Part shown: piece after piece, positions 1 to 5,708 of the stretch
Position numbering within the stretch: the stretch's first letter is position 1
Layout of the letters: the number at the start of each line of letters is the position of its first letter
Assembly: GCA_016209665.1 (NCBI GenBank)
Contig: JACQVT010000448.1
Coordinates: forward strand, 1 to 8,747
DNA from: Planctomycetota bacterium
GTDB lineage: Bacteria > Planctomycetota > Phycisphaerae > UBA1845 > PWPN01
DNA: 8,747 nucleotides
Reading direction: 5' to 3'
Position numbers and translations under genes: made by a program
The notes under the pieces: generated by a model
The model's database searches: none
What the model saw: only the letters and a program-made list of their open reading frames with translations
What the model was told of the DNA's origin: nothing

Positions 1-219
1 GGGTGTTCGCGCAGCGGGGGTTCGGTGGTCATCAGATTGGTCATTATGAGCGTTCCAGCGATCGTAAGTGTTAGTGAGATCATAGTGGGCGGGATTTTAT
101 GTAACAGCCGGGCTTCCGCCAAGAGGCGGCTTACGGTACGATTCCCGCCTGGCAGGCGACCGGACCTCAGCCTCCCCATCGCGCTGCCAGGTGTGGGCGT
201 TCAATCTCGGAGGATGCAC
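1..219. other. Upstream spacer with two small hairpins
   Basis: No gene is supported here. The frame of the downstream oxidoreductase stays open to about base 25, but the extra residues resemble no part of that family. Two compact dyads are visible: CCGCC (116-120) pairs with GGCGG (125-129) around a 4-base loop, and CGCCT (146-150) pairs with AGGCG (154-158) around a 3-base loop. They could lie in the leader of the oxidoreductase gene. AT-richer stretches near 42-47 and 95-100 could hold a -10 element, but I see no convincing -35 partner. Confidence 0.5.
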
Positions 220-1242
220 ATGATCCGTGTGGGACTCGTGGGCGCCGGATTCATCGGGCGCAATCACTTCAACCAGTACGAGAAGATGACCGACCGCGCT
301 CGGGTGGTCGCCCTGTGCGACGCCGACGCCGACCGTCGCGCCGGCGACTGGTCCAAGGTCGGCGGCAACCTCGCCGACGCCCAGGGAACCAAGCGCGATC
401 TGGGGAACATCAGGCCCTACACCGACTGGCGTCAGCTCGTCGACGAGTCCGCCATCGACCTGATCGTCATCTGCGTGCCGACGTACCTCCACCGCGACAT
501 CACCCTGGCCGCCCTCAAGGCCGGCAAGCACGTCCTGTGCGAGAAGCCCATGGCCCTGACCGTCGAGCAGTGCGACGAGATGATCGCCGCCGCCCGCCCG
601 CCGGCGCGATTCATGATCGCCCAGTGCATCCGGTTCTGGCCGGAGTACGTCTGGCTCAAGCAGACGATGGACGAAGGCATGTTCGGCCCGCTGCGAGCCA
701 TCCATCTGCGTCGGCAGACCAGCGCCCCGACGTATTCGCTCGACAACTGGATCACCAACCCCGAGCTGTCCGGCGGGGCCGTCCTCGACCTCCACGTACA
801 CGACGTGGACTACTGCCTGCACCTGCTCGGCAGACCCCGATCGGTCTTCGCGCAGGGCTACCAGCGCAGCGGCGGCGGCGTCGACCGCGTCCATGCTTCC
901 TGGAGCTACGGCCGTAGCATCGTCGTGCAGATCGAGGCCTTCTGGGACCTGCACCCCGGCTTCACGTTCAACATGGGGTTCACGGCCGTGTTTGAAGACG
1001 CCTCGGTGATGTGGGACAGCAAGACCGGCGTGCCGCTGACCGTCTACCAGCGCGACCGCGACCCGCAAACGCCCGAGATGCCCACCGAGGACGCCTACTA
1101 CGGCGAGATCAACCACCTGGTCAGTTGCATCGAGCGCGGGACCGACCCCACGATCACCACCCCCCGCGAAAGCCGCGATGCCGTCGCAATCGCGCTGGCC
1201 GAGAAGAAAAGCGCTCTGAGTGGACAGATAGTATCGATCTGA
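220..1242 (+). CDS. Gfo/Idh/MocA-family NAD(P)-dependent oxidoreductase
   Basis: This 340-residue cytoplasmic enzyme is of usual length for the family, whose members oxidise or reduce hydroxyls of sugars, inositols and related polyols using a bound nicotinamide cofactor. The N-terminal Rossmann fold opens with the dinucleotide loop VGAGFIGRN (residues 7-15), and an acidic residue ends the second strand (CDAD, 33-36). The family hallmark EKP is at 108-110. The C-terminal substrate domain carries the GG-A-V-L-D...H-D-V-D segment (185-197), where H194 and D190 are the likely catalytic positions. I chose ATG 220 because GGAGG (209-213) sits 6 bases upstream. An ATG at 214 abuts that ribosome site, so it is less likely. 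There is no twin-arginine leader, unlike many secreted planctomycete members. The substrate cannot be inferred. The gene stands alone and converges on the HMA gene. Confidence 0.93.
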   Translation: MIRVGLVGAGFIGRNHFNQYEKMTDRARVVALCDADADRRAGDWSKVGGNLADAQGTKRDLGNIRPYTDWRQLVDESAIDLIVICVPTYLHRDITLAALKAGKHVLCEKPMALTVEQCDEMIAAARPPARFMIAQCIRFWPEYVWLKQTMDEGMFGPLRAIHLRRQTSAPTYSLDNWITNPELSGGAVLDLHVHDVDYCLHLLGRPRSVFAQGYQRSGGGVDRVHASWSYGRSIVVQIEAFWDLHPGFTFNMGFTAVFEDASVMWDSKTGVPLTVYQRDRDPQTPEMPTEDAYYGEINHLVSCIERGTDPTITTPRESRDAVAIALAEKKSALSGQIVSI

Positions 1243-1278
1243 CCGGCGTGGCCGACGCTATGCCGTCGGCTCCGAAGA

Positions 1279-1309
1279 CGCCGCGATGCGAGAACGTGGG
1301 CACGCGGCG
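1279..1309. terminator. Hairpin between convergent genes
   Basis: CGCCGCG (1279-1285) pairs with CGCGGCG (1303-1309). After a bulged A, TGC (1287-1289) pairs with GCA (1300-1302), leaving a 10-base loop. It lies in the 96-base gap between the convergent oxidoreductase and HMA genes, where a shared two-way terminator would fit. No T-run follows on either strand, so intrinsic termination is unproven. Confidence 0.35.
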
Positions 1310-1338
1310 GTGTGCCCGCAGGGTGGGAACGACCGCGG

Positions 1339-1581
1339 TCAGACGGGTTCCGGTTCGACCTCGACCGACTCGAACCCGTCGACTTGGAACCCCACCCGCT
1401 GCACACCCATCACCAGATCGCTGGGCGTGCAGAGGTTCTCGTCGTGCTTGACGCGGGCCTGCCGCGACATCATGTCCACCTGCACGTCGATGACACCGGG
1501 CAGCAGGCTCAGGCTCCGCTGGACGTGATCGACACAATTCTCGCACGTCATCCCGTAGACGTTCATGATCAGGGTCTTCAT
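1339..1581 (-). CDS. Heavy-metal-associated (HMA) domain protein, CopZ-like copper chaperone
   Basis: This is an 80-residue single-domain protein with the HMA ferredoxin-like fold. The metal site GMTCENC is at residues 10-16, with Cys13 and Cys16 as the expected Cu(I) ligands. The rest follows the family pattern: a helix after the cysteines, LLPGVIDVQVDM (26-37) as the second strand, and a C-terminal GFQVDGFE strand. Such proteins pass copper to P-type ATPases or repressors in the cytoplasm. The tail is unusually acidic (ESVEVEPEP), making it about 10 residues longer than a minimal CopZ. The start is well supported: on the minus strand GGAGG (complement of 1589-1593) lies 7 bases before the ATG. 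No copper ATPase, CsoR or CueR gene is adjacent, so its partner lies outside the window. Zinc or another soft metal is also possible. Confidence 0.9.
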   Translation of the reverse strand: MKTLIMNVYGMTCENCVDHVQRSLSLLPGVIDVQVDMMSRQARVKHDENLCTPSDLVMGVQRVGFQVDGFESVEVEPEPV

Positions 1582-1963
1582 CGGACGCCCTCCCTCTGGT
1601 GGGTCGATATGGCGCTGGGGACGTCACAGAACCGGGTGCGGCGGCCGCCGTCATCCGTGGTCCGGCGGTTCCGACCACCCGCATCGGCCCTGGTATTCTC
1701 ACGCGCCGGAAGGCGGGCTACAAGACCCACACCATTAATTTCGGCCGAATGAGCCTCGATTGATTACGAGAACCCGTCGGCTTCGGCCGCGGGGAGCCTC
1801 CCCACGACCTTGCGGCCCGGACCCTGGACCCCACCTCCGGCCGGCCGACCCGGGGAGGCCGGATTGGCTGGCCACCCATCCGCCGCCCGTCTTACAATGA
1901 CCGGTGTCCATTGGGGCCCTCGTGCTCTAAGGCTCGGCGGGTGACACAGGTGTAACCGGCGTA
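1582..1963. other. Divergent spacer with hairpins, no gene
   Basis: This 382-base spacer separates the HMA gene (-) from the lipoprotein gene (+), so promoters for both should lie here. I see no credible coding frame. TTCGGCCGAA (1740-1749) is a perfect 10-base dyad in the AT-richest stretch and could be a protein-binding site. A stable hairpin spans 1773-1793: CCCG and CGGC pair with GCCG and CGGG around a TTCG tetraloop, with one bulged T. A weak minus-strand promoter for the HMA gene might be TTGTAG (complement of 1718-1723) and GAGAAT (complement of 1695-1700), 17 bases apart. It matches consensus poorly. Confidence 0.5.
1893..1898 (+). promoter_or_regulatory. Putative -10 element of the lipoprotein gene
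   Basis: TACAAT matches the sigma-70 -10 consensus at five of six positions and is followed by G. It would start transcription near 1905, giving a leader of about 59 bases. No good -35 hexamer sits 16-18 bases upstream, so this rests on the -10 alone. Confidence 0.35.
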
Positions 1964-3283
1964 ATGCAGCCTAGACGTGTGATGCCAGTCGTTGTGTTCG
2001 CTATGCTGCCGCTGGGGGGCTGCGTGTCCCCACCCTCGTCGGCCTGGATCGGGCTGAACACAGGGGTCGGCGGAGCGGGTCGCGCCACCGCGACTCGGCC
2101 TGCCAACGGCGACCTGCCCCGGACGTTCCAGCTCGTCGCCGAACTGAAGGCGCCCCTGGTCCGCGAGGCGATCATGAACTGGGGCCTGATCCAGCCCCGC
2201 CCAGGCCGGCCCTACGATTTCGCCTTCAGCGACGAATACGTCCGGTCCGCCCAGCAGGCCAACGCCGACGTCCTGGCCGTCTTCCAGGGCATCCCCGCCT
2301 GGGCCTCGGTCACGCCGAACCTCGGCAACGTCGATCCGGGGCTTCCGCCCCGCCAGCACGCCCAGGCGTTCGCGGCCTTCGTCGAGGCCTTCGTCGAGCG
2401 TTACGACGCCGACGGCCTCGCGGATATGGTGAGCCTGACGCGGCCCGTGCGGGCCTACCAGTTCATGTGCGAGATGGAGGACGTCGACGTCCGCGAATAC
2501 GCCTACTGGCTCAAGTTGTTCTATCAGGCCGTCAAAAAGGCCGACCGTCGGGCGGTGGTCGTCTTGGGCGCCCTGAGAAGTCCCGGGGTCAAGACCTTCG
2601 ATCAGCCCGCCGGCGACTACCCCTCCTACTTCGAGCATCTGCTCGCCGACCCCGAACTCGCCGGCCCCGCTTACCCCTACTTTGACGTGGCCGCATTCAA
2701 CAGCTTCCCCGTCCGCTACCCCGGCCGGTCGCCGTTCGACGACGCCGTCGCCTACCTGCGGCAGACGATGGCCGATCACCGCCTGAGTCTGCCGATCTGG
2801 CTGACCGCCTTGGGCTGCGCCGGCAAGGGCGCCAAGGAGGGCGAGCTGGCGGACAACCTGGTCAAGTGGGTGGTCAAGGCCCGCACCATCGGCATCGAGC
2901 GGGCTTATTGGCACTCCCTCCGCGACGCCGACGGCGCCGGGCCGCCGGCCCTTCAATCCTGTGGCCTCGTCCGCGGCGCGGACGAGGCCCAGCCCATGAC
3001 GCCGCGGGCGGGGTTCCACGCCCTCCGCACGATGATCGACGAGACCCGGCAACGCCCCCACGTCGCCATGCGAGGGGATGGGCTCTACGTCCTCACCGGC
3101 CGGGATGAACCGCGCTACGTCATCTGGCGGCCGGAATCGCACGACCCCTCCCCCGTGTTGCTCTCCGGCTGGTGGTCGGTCGAGACCCTCGCCGGTACGC
3201 GGACGGTCGAGCAAGGTGCCAAGCTGAAGCTGACCGGCAGCCCGCTCTTCCTTCAGCGCACGACGAGCCCCTTCATCCGATGA
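1964..3283 (+). CDS. Lipoprotein with a degenerate clan-A glycoside-hydrolase-like barrel
   Basis: This is a 439-residue protein. Residues 1-20 form a lipoprotein signal: RR at 4-5, a hydrophobic stretch, then LGGC with Cys20 as the lipidation site. Residues about 28-360 read like a TIM-barrel glycosidase of clan GH-A (GH39-like). A strand-4 segment is YQFMCEMED (165-173), a helix AYWLKLFYQAVKKADRRAVV (180-199) follows, and PIWLTALG (277-284) sits at the strand-7 position. IGIERAYWHSLRDAD (309-323) and GLVRG (334-338) follow as in the family. In active relatives strand 4 ends in Asn-Glu and strand 7 in Thr-Glu-x-Gly. Here the first is Cys-Glu (E170) and the second Thr-Ala (A282), so hydrolysis by the usual mechanism is unlikely. 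Residues 365-439 look like a beta-rich C-terminal domain. ATG 1964 keeps the charged signal-peptide start; ATG 1982 would lose it. The ribosome site is weak. The fold assignment is inference from motif order. Confidence 0.72.
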   Translation: MQPRRVMPVVVFAMLPLGGCVSPPSSAWIGLNTGVGGAGRATATRPANGDLPRTFQLVAELKAPLVREAIMNWGLIQPRPGRPYDFAFSDEYVRSAQQANADVLAVFQGIPAWASVTPNLGNVDPGLPPRQHAQAFAAFVEAFVERYDADGLADMVSLTRPVRAYQFMCEMEDVDVREYAYWLKLFYQAVKKADRRAVVVLGALRSPGVKTFDQPAGDYPSYFEHLLADPELAGPAYPYFDVAAFNSFPVRYPGRSPFDDAVAYLRQTMADHRLSLPIWLTALGCAGKGAKEGELADNLVKWVVKARTIGIERAYWHSLRDADGAGPPALQSCGLVRGADEAQPMTPRAGFHALRTMIDETRQRPHVAMRGDGLYVLTGRDEPRYVIWRPESHDPSPVLLSGWWSVETLAGTRTVEQGAKLKLTGSPLFLQRTTSPFIR

Positions 3284-3287
3284 TCCC

Positions 3288-3317
3288 CCAGTGCGAGTGT
3301 CGCTCTTCGCCCACTGG
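3288..3317 (+). terminator. Hairpin just after the lipoprotein gene
   Basis: CCAGTG (3288-3293) pairs with CACTGG (3312-3317), starting 5 bases after the stop codon. The 18-base loop can form a small inner GAG/CTC stem. Its position suits transcript-end formation, but there is no T-run. Confidence 0.3.
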
Positions 3318-3353
3318 CGGACAGACACGCCGACGCGGGCACGGCGATGCGGT

Positions 3354-3470
3354 GACGCGGAGACACCGAGACGCGGAGACAGACGCGCGTCCGTAGGTGC
3401 GGCCGGGGCAGCGCCGGGAGTCCGGACCATGTCGGCATCGTCCTTCCCCGCGTCCCCGCGTCCCCGCGTC
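3354..3470. repeat. GC-rich direct and inverted repeat cluster
   Basis: GACGCGGAGACA occurs at 3354-3365 and again at 3370-3381 (16-base period), with a further GACGCG at 3382. At 3447-3470 the 8-base unit CCCGCGTC repeats three times with one extra C offset between units. Read on the minus strand this gives GACGCGGG-type text resembling the left part, so the two ends form a loose inverted repeat around about 60 bases. The same GACGCGGAGAC word recurs at 5106-5116 in another spacer. This looks like a dispersed intergenic repeat family rather than coding sequence. Confidence 0.6.
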
Positions 3471-3476
3471 ATTTGG

Positions 3477-3506
3477 TTGCACAAGGAGGTCGCGGTATGG
3501 TCTAAT
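3477..3506 (+). promoter_or_regulatory. Putative promoter of the rhodanese-DoxX operon
   Basis: TTGCAC (3477-3482) and TCTAAT (3501-3506) are separated by 18 bases; the -10 matches consensus at five of six positions. Transcription would begin about 7 bases downstream, at or near the rhodanese ATG at 3513. The mRNA would then be leaderless or nearly so. This competes with use of the Shine-Dalgarno at 3483-3490, which lies inside this promoter and would not be transcribed from it. Confidence 0.45.
3483..3505 (+). promoter_or_regulatory. Strong Shine-Dalgarno leading a two-codon ORF
   Basis: AAGGAGGT (3483-3490) is a full anti-16S match. Six bases on, ATG at 3497 opens the frame ATG-GTC-TAA, which stops at 3505. 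The rhodanese ATG at 3513 is in another frame and 22 bases from the Shine-Dalgarno, too far for ordinary use, and no in-frame ATG, GTG or TTG lies closer. It is either a minimal leader ORF that delivers ribosomes for reinitiation or a chance match. Which applies depends on where transcription starts. Confidence 0.4.
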
Positions 3507-3512
3507 GTACCG

Positions 3513-4169
3513 ATGCGCGAAACAAAGCGCGTCATCCTCGAGGCGGTCCTGATCGCGGTCGTCGGCGTGGTGGTTGCCCTCAGCGCCAACGCCGCCAATC
3601 CCCACGGCCTCGCCCTGGGCACCGACTACTTCGCCCCCTTGCGGGCCAAGGCCAAGTCTCCGCCGGCCTCTGCCCCGGCCGCCATCACGGCGACACAAGC
3701 CGCGACCGCCCCGACCGTCACCGCCAAGACCGCCACGGATGAAGCCGCCGAAGTCAAGGCAATACTCGAGCGGCTCGAACTCCACCCCATCGAGCACGAC
3801 GAAGCGGTTACCCTGTTCCGCGATCCCGGCTACGCCCAGGGCCTCTACCTGTTCATCGACGCTCGCAAGGATGACGAGTACCAGGCCGGCCACGTGCCCG
3901 GGGCCCTGCAGTTGTACTACTACGAGGAACAGCGCTACGCCGAGGTGGCGGTCGCACTCGCCAGGGCCGCCGAGAAGGTCGTCATCTACTGCAATGGCGG
4001 CGAGTGCGACGATAGCCTGCTGACCGCCGACCTCCTGCGGGGCAAGTACGCCGTCGACCCCGCCAAGCTGTTCGTCTATTACGCCGGCTACGAGCACTGG
4101 TACAACGCCGGCCTGCCCATCGAGCGCGGAGCCTGCGACAGCGGCGACATCGTGGAGGGCGCCAGATGA
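3513..4169 (+). CDS. Membrane-anchored rhodanese-like protein with CNGGEC active-site loop
   Basis: This is a 218-residue protein. Residues 6-28 are an uncleaved signal anchor or signal peptide. An Ala/Thr/Pro-rich linker spans about 43-78 and a rhodanese domain about 80-205, so the domain should face the periplasm. Family landmarks are present: FIDARKDDEYQAGHVPGA (114-131), then KVVIYC (155-160) at the active-site strand. The catalytic cysteine is C160. The loop reads C-N-G-G-E-C, with a second cysteine (C165) at or next to the place where classical rhodaneses have arginine. A persulfide or disulfide relay seems more likely than plain thiosulfate:cyanide sulfurtransfer, but that is inference. 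ATG 3513 is the only reasonable start. The stop overlaps the DoxX start as ATGA, so the two are coupled. Confidence 0.88.
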   Translation: MRETKRVILEAVLIAVVGVVVALSANAANPHGLALGTDYFAPLRAKAKSPPASAPAAITATQAATAPTVTAKTATDEAAEVKAILERLELHPIEHDEAVTLFRDPGYAQGLYLFIDARKDDEYQAGHVPGALQLYYYEEQRYAEVAVALARAAEKVVIYCNGGECDDSLLTADLLRGKYAVDPAKLFVYYAGYEHWYNAGLPIERGACDSGDIVEGAR

Positions 4170-4804
4170 GCGCCCTCGCCCCCACACGCCCCGTCGAGCC
4201 GGGCCTGAACGGCCGACTCGGCCGCACCGGCGTCCCGCTGCTTGTCGCCCGCCTACTCCTCGGCGGCATGTTCGTCTGGATGGGTCTGGCCAAGTCGGGT
4301 TATCCCGAACTGGCCCTCAAGAAGGCCGGCGTGTGGGACCGGCCCACCGTCAAGTCCGTTCGGACCTCGGGCTACGTCGAGCTGGGCGGGCCCGTCGATT
4401 TCCTGAAGCTCATCCGCGAGTACCAGATGTTCCCCGATGCCGCCTGGGGCCTGCTGAACTTCACCGCCGTGGCCATACCCTGGATCGAGGTGCTGTGCGG
4501 GCTGCTGCTGATCTTCGGTGTGGGCGTGCGCGGGGCGGCCGGCCTGCTGTTCGCCCTGCTGATCGTGTTCACCACCATGATCGTCGTCCGCGGCCTCCGC
4601 ATCCACCACGCCGACGCGATCCCGTTCTGCGCCGTCAAGTTCAACTGCGGCTGCGGCGCCGGCGACGTCCTCATCTGCCGCAAGATCCCCGAGAACCTCG
4701 CCCTCGCCGCCCTGGCCCTCTTCTGCCTCTTCTCCCGCGCCACCCGCTTGTGCCTCCGCAAGCAAATCATCCCCGCCGCCCCAACGGCCCCGACAACCGC
4801 GTAG
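4166..4804 (+). CDS. DoxX/MauE-family redox-associated membrane protein
   Basis: This 212-residue protein has four predicted membrane helices, at about 23-43, 98-118, 122-142 and 176-192. A loop of about 50 residues separates helices 1 and 2 and includes the conserved-looking FLKLIREYQMFP (79-90). The family pattern is clear: ARLLLGGMFVWMGLAK (28-43) in helix 1, PWIEVLCGLLLIFG (105-118) in helix 2, and a cysteine cluster FNCGCGAGD (159-167) before helix 4, with C155 and C171 nearby. DoxX/MauE proteins act in membrane thiol or quinone-linked redox steps. Together with the rhodanese upstream, this suggests that electrons or sulfur pass between the rhodanese cysteines and the membrane. GGAGG (4154-4158) lies 7 bases before the ATG, inside the rhodanese gene, and the genes overlap by 4 bases. 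The exact donor and acceptor are unknown. Confidence 0.85.
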   Translation: MSALAPTRPVEPGLNGRLGRTGVPLLVARLLLGGMFVWMGLAKSGYPELALKKAGVWDRPTVKSVRTSGYVELGGPVDFLKLIREYQMFPDAAWGLLNFTAVAIPWIEVLCGLLLIFGVGVRGAAGLLFALLIVFTTMIVVRGLRIHHADAIPFCAVKFNCGCGAGDVLICRKIPENLALAALALFCLFSRATRLCLRKQIIPAAPTAPTTA

Positions 4805-4831
4805 CGTCCGGTGCCCCGCCGGACGTCTTCT
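4805..4831 (+). terminator. Terminator-like hairpin ending the rhodanese-DoxX operon
   Basis: Immediately after the DoxX stop codon, CGTCCGG (4805-4811) pairs with CCGGACG (4819-4825). A T-G wobble and a G-C pair can extend the stem inward, leaving a CCC loop. TCTTCT follows at 4826-4831. The position, stability and partly T-rich tail make this the best terminator candidate in the window, though the tail is not a true T-run. Confidence 0.55.
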
Positions 4832-4851
4832 GATACACTCAGCGCCAGCCG

Positions 4852-4906
4852 TGTAGGGCACGGTCAAAGACCTGCCTCTCCTGTAGGGCAGGGTCGAAGA
4901 CCTGCC
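4852..4906. repeat. 25-base direct repeat, each copy folding on itself
   Basis: Bases 4852-4876 and 4882-4906 match at 23 of 25 positions, differing at the tenth and fifteenth bases, with a 30-base period. The second copy folds into an 8-pair stem: GGCAGG (4887-4892) pairs with CCTGCC (4901-4906), and TC pairs with GA around a GAA loop, with one bulged G. The first copy has one mismatch in the same stem. This has the form of a small dispersed palindromic repeat. Confidence 0.75.
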
Positions 4907-5056
4907 GACCCATCCGGACGCGGCCTGCACACGGACGGGCTCAACCGCCTCACACCCGGCTCGGCCTGCATCCGCCACATTTGCCTTTCCTGTTTCCTGG
5001 TGGATGCTTCAGGTGGGAATAACCCATGGTAAGCGGTCACAGGTCACCACAATGGT

Positions 5057-5237
5057 GCCACGAAGAGGCACGGCGCGGGCTGCGCCCGCAACCCAAGGAC
5101 ACGGGGACGCGGAGACGCGGCGGCACGCGGAGGGGCACCGACGGTCCCGAGAATTTGCGCCGTGGGAAGATTCTGCGGGATAGCTGTACAAGAAGTGACC
5201 ATTCTTTCCTCTTGTGCCGCTTGTGCTTTTTCGTGGC
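5057..5237. repeat. About 180-base unit with imperfect 15-base inverted ends
   Basis: GCCACGAAGAGGCAC (5057-5071) and the reverse complement of GTGCTTTTTCGTGGC (5223-5237) agree at 13 of 15 positions. Between them lie GACGCGGAGAC (5106-5116), shared with the spacer at 3354-3381, and other GC-rich repeat text. There is no coding potential. It resembles a non-autonomous dispersed element or a composite of intergenic repeats. I did not identify a target-site duplication. Confidence 0.45.
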
Positions 5238-5426
5238 TGTCATCTTCGGGTCAAGTTGCCGTGAACGGTTACTGTTGGGCGAACGCACCTGCGAGGCGGC
5301 CAGGCTTCGATCCTAAACTCAGCCGAGCGGATGCCCGCCCCACCCAAGCATGGCCGCCTATCGCTCGGGTCTGCTCCTGCACCTTCGCGCAAATGGGCGT
5401 GGCAGAGGATCGTGGCGGCCGTGTGG

Positions 5427-5446
5427 CCCAGCCGCCCTCGGCTGGG
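5427..5446. repeat. Perfect 8-base-pair hairpin in a GCCGCCCTCG repeat
   Basis: CCCAGCCG (5427-5434) pairs perfectly with CGGCTGGG (5439-5446) around the loop CCCT. Its core GCCGCCCTCG (5431-5440) recurs exactly at 5579-5588, and with one change on the minus strand at 5472-5481. It is likely a dispersed intergenic repeat. It is too far from the exporter start to be read as its terminator or leader. Confidence 0.5.
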
Positions 5447-5488
5447 TTCGCCAGGGATCAGAATGCACAGTCGAGGGCGACCGTGCCA

Positions 5489-5619
5489 CAACTCGTTGCC
5501 GCCCCCGCGCGAACCGGGTCCATAACAGAATCGGCGGACCACATCCCTTCCAGAGGACCGCGTCAACCTGTTGACGCAGCCGCCCTCGACAGGTGGCGGA
5601 GGAACGGCAACAAGTTGCC
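5489..5619. promoter_or_regulatory. Three dyads sharing CAAC-NN-GTTG upstream of the ABC exporter
   Basis: The same dyad core occurs at 5489-5498 (CAACTCGTTG), 5564-5573 (CAACCTGTTG) and 5608-5617 (CAACAAGTTG). The second extends to GCGTCAAC/GTTGACGC (5560-5577), and the third to GGCAAC/GTTGCC (5606-5619). Centres are 75 and 44 bases apart, and the last is about 105 bases before the exporter ATG. Repeated short-gap dyads of this kind suit a dimeric regulator, but the protein is not known to me and no regulator gene is adjacent. They could instead be repeat-associated hairpins. Confidence 0.4.
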
Positions 5620-5702
5620 TTGGTCCTGAAGCCCAACCGCTATCACGCACCCACGCGAATCACTCGGGCCCGCGGCGTCTCGCCTGGGGACGCCGGTGCG
5701 GT

Positions 5703-5708
5703 TATCAT
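5703..5708 (+). promoter_or_regulatory. Putative -10 element of the ABC exporter gene
   Basis: TATCAT, followed by G, matches the -10 consensus at five of six positions. It ends only 9 bases before the ATG at 5718, so transcription would start at about 5715 and the mRNA would have almost no leader. That fits the absence of a Shine-Dalgarno before this start. No -35 hexamer is evident. Confidence 0.3.

Noticed and set aside
25..219. N-terminal extension of the oxidoreductase to an ATG at 25
   Set aside because: The extra residues precede the Rossmann loop and match nothing in the family. A good Shine-Dalgarno at 209-213 fixes the start at 220.
1331..1340. GACCGCGGTC perfect palindrome at the 3' end of the HMA gene
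   Set aside because: It is a single short GC-rich dyad overlapping a stop codon; chance is sufficient in this base composition.
3441..3470. Possible CRISPR-like array of short repeats
   Set aside because: The units are 8 bases with no unique spacers, so it is a simple tandem repeat.
1892..3622. Long open minus-strand frame opposite the lipoprotein gene
   Set aside because: It is an antisense shadow of a GC-rich gene: its product is Gly/Val/Asp/Arg-rich with no family motif, while the plus strand has a signal peptide and recognisable motifs.
5303..5322. TTCGATCC resembling a tRNA T-loop
   Set aside because: No acceptor stem, anticodon arm or D-arm can be drawn around it.
5162..5629. Open frames in the long spacer as small genes
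   Set aside because: Frames in several phases have similar lengths, none has a Shine-Dalgarno or recognisable domain, and they run through inverted repeats.
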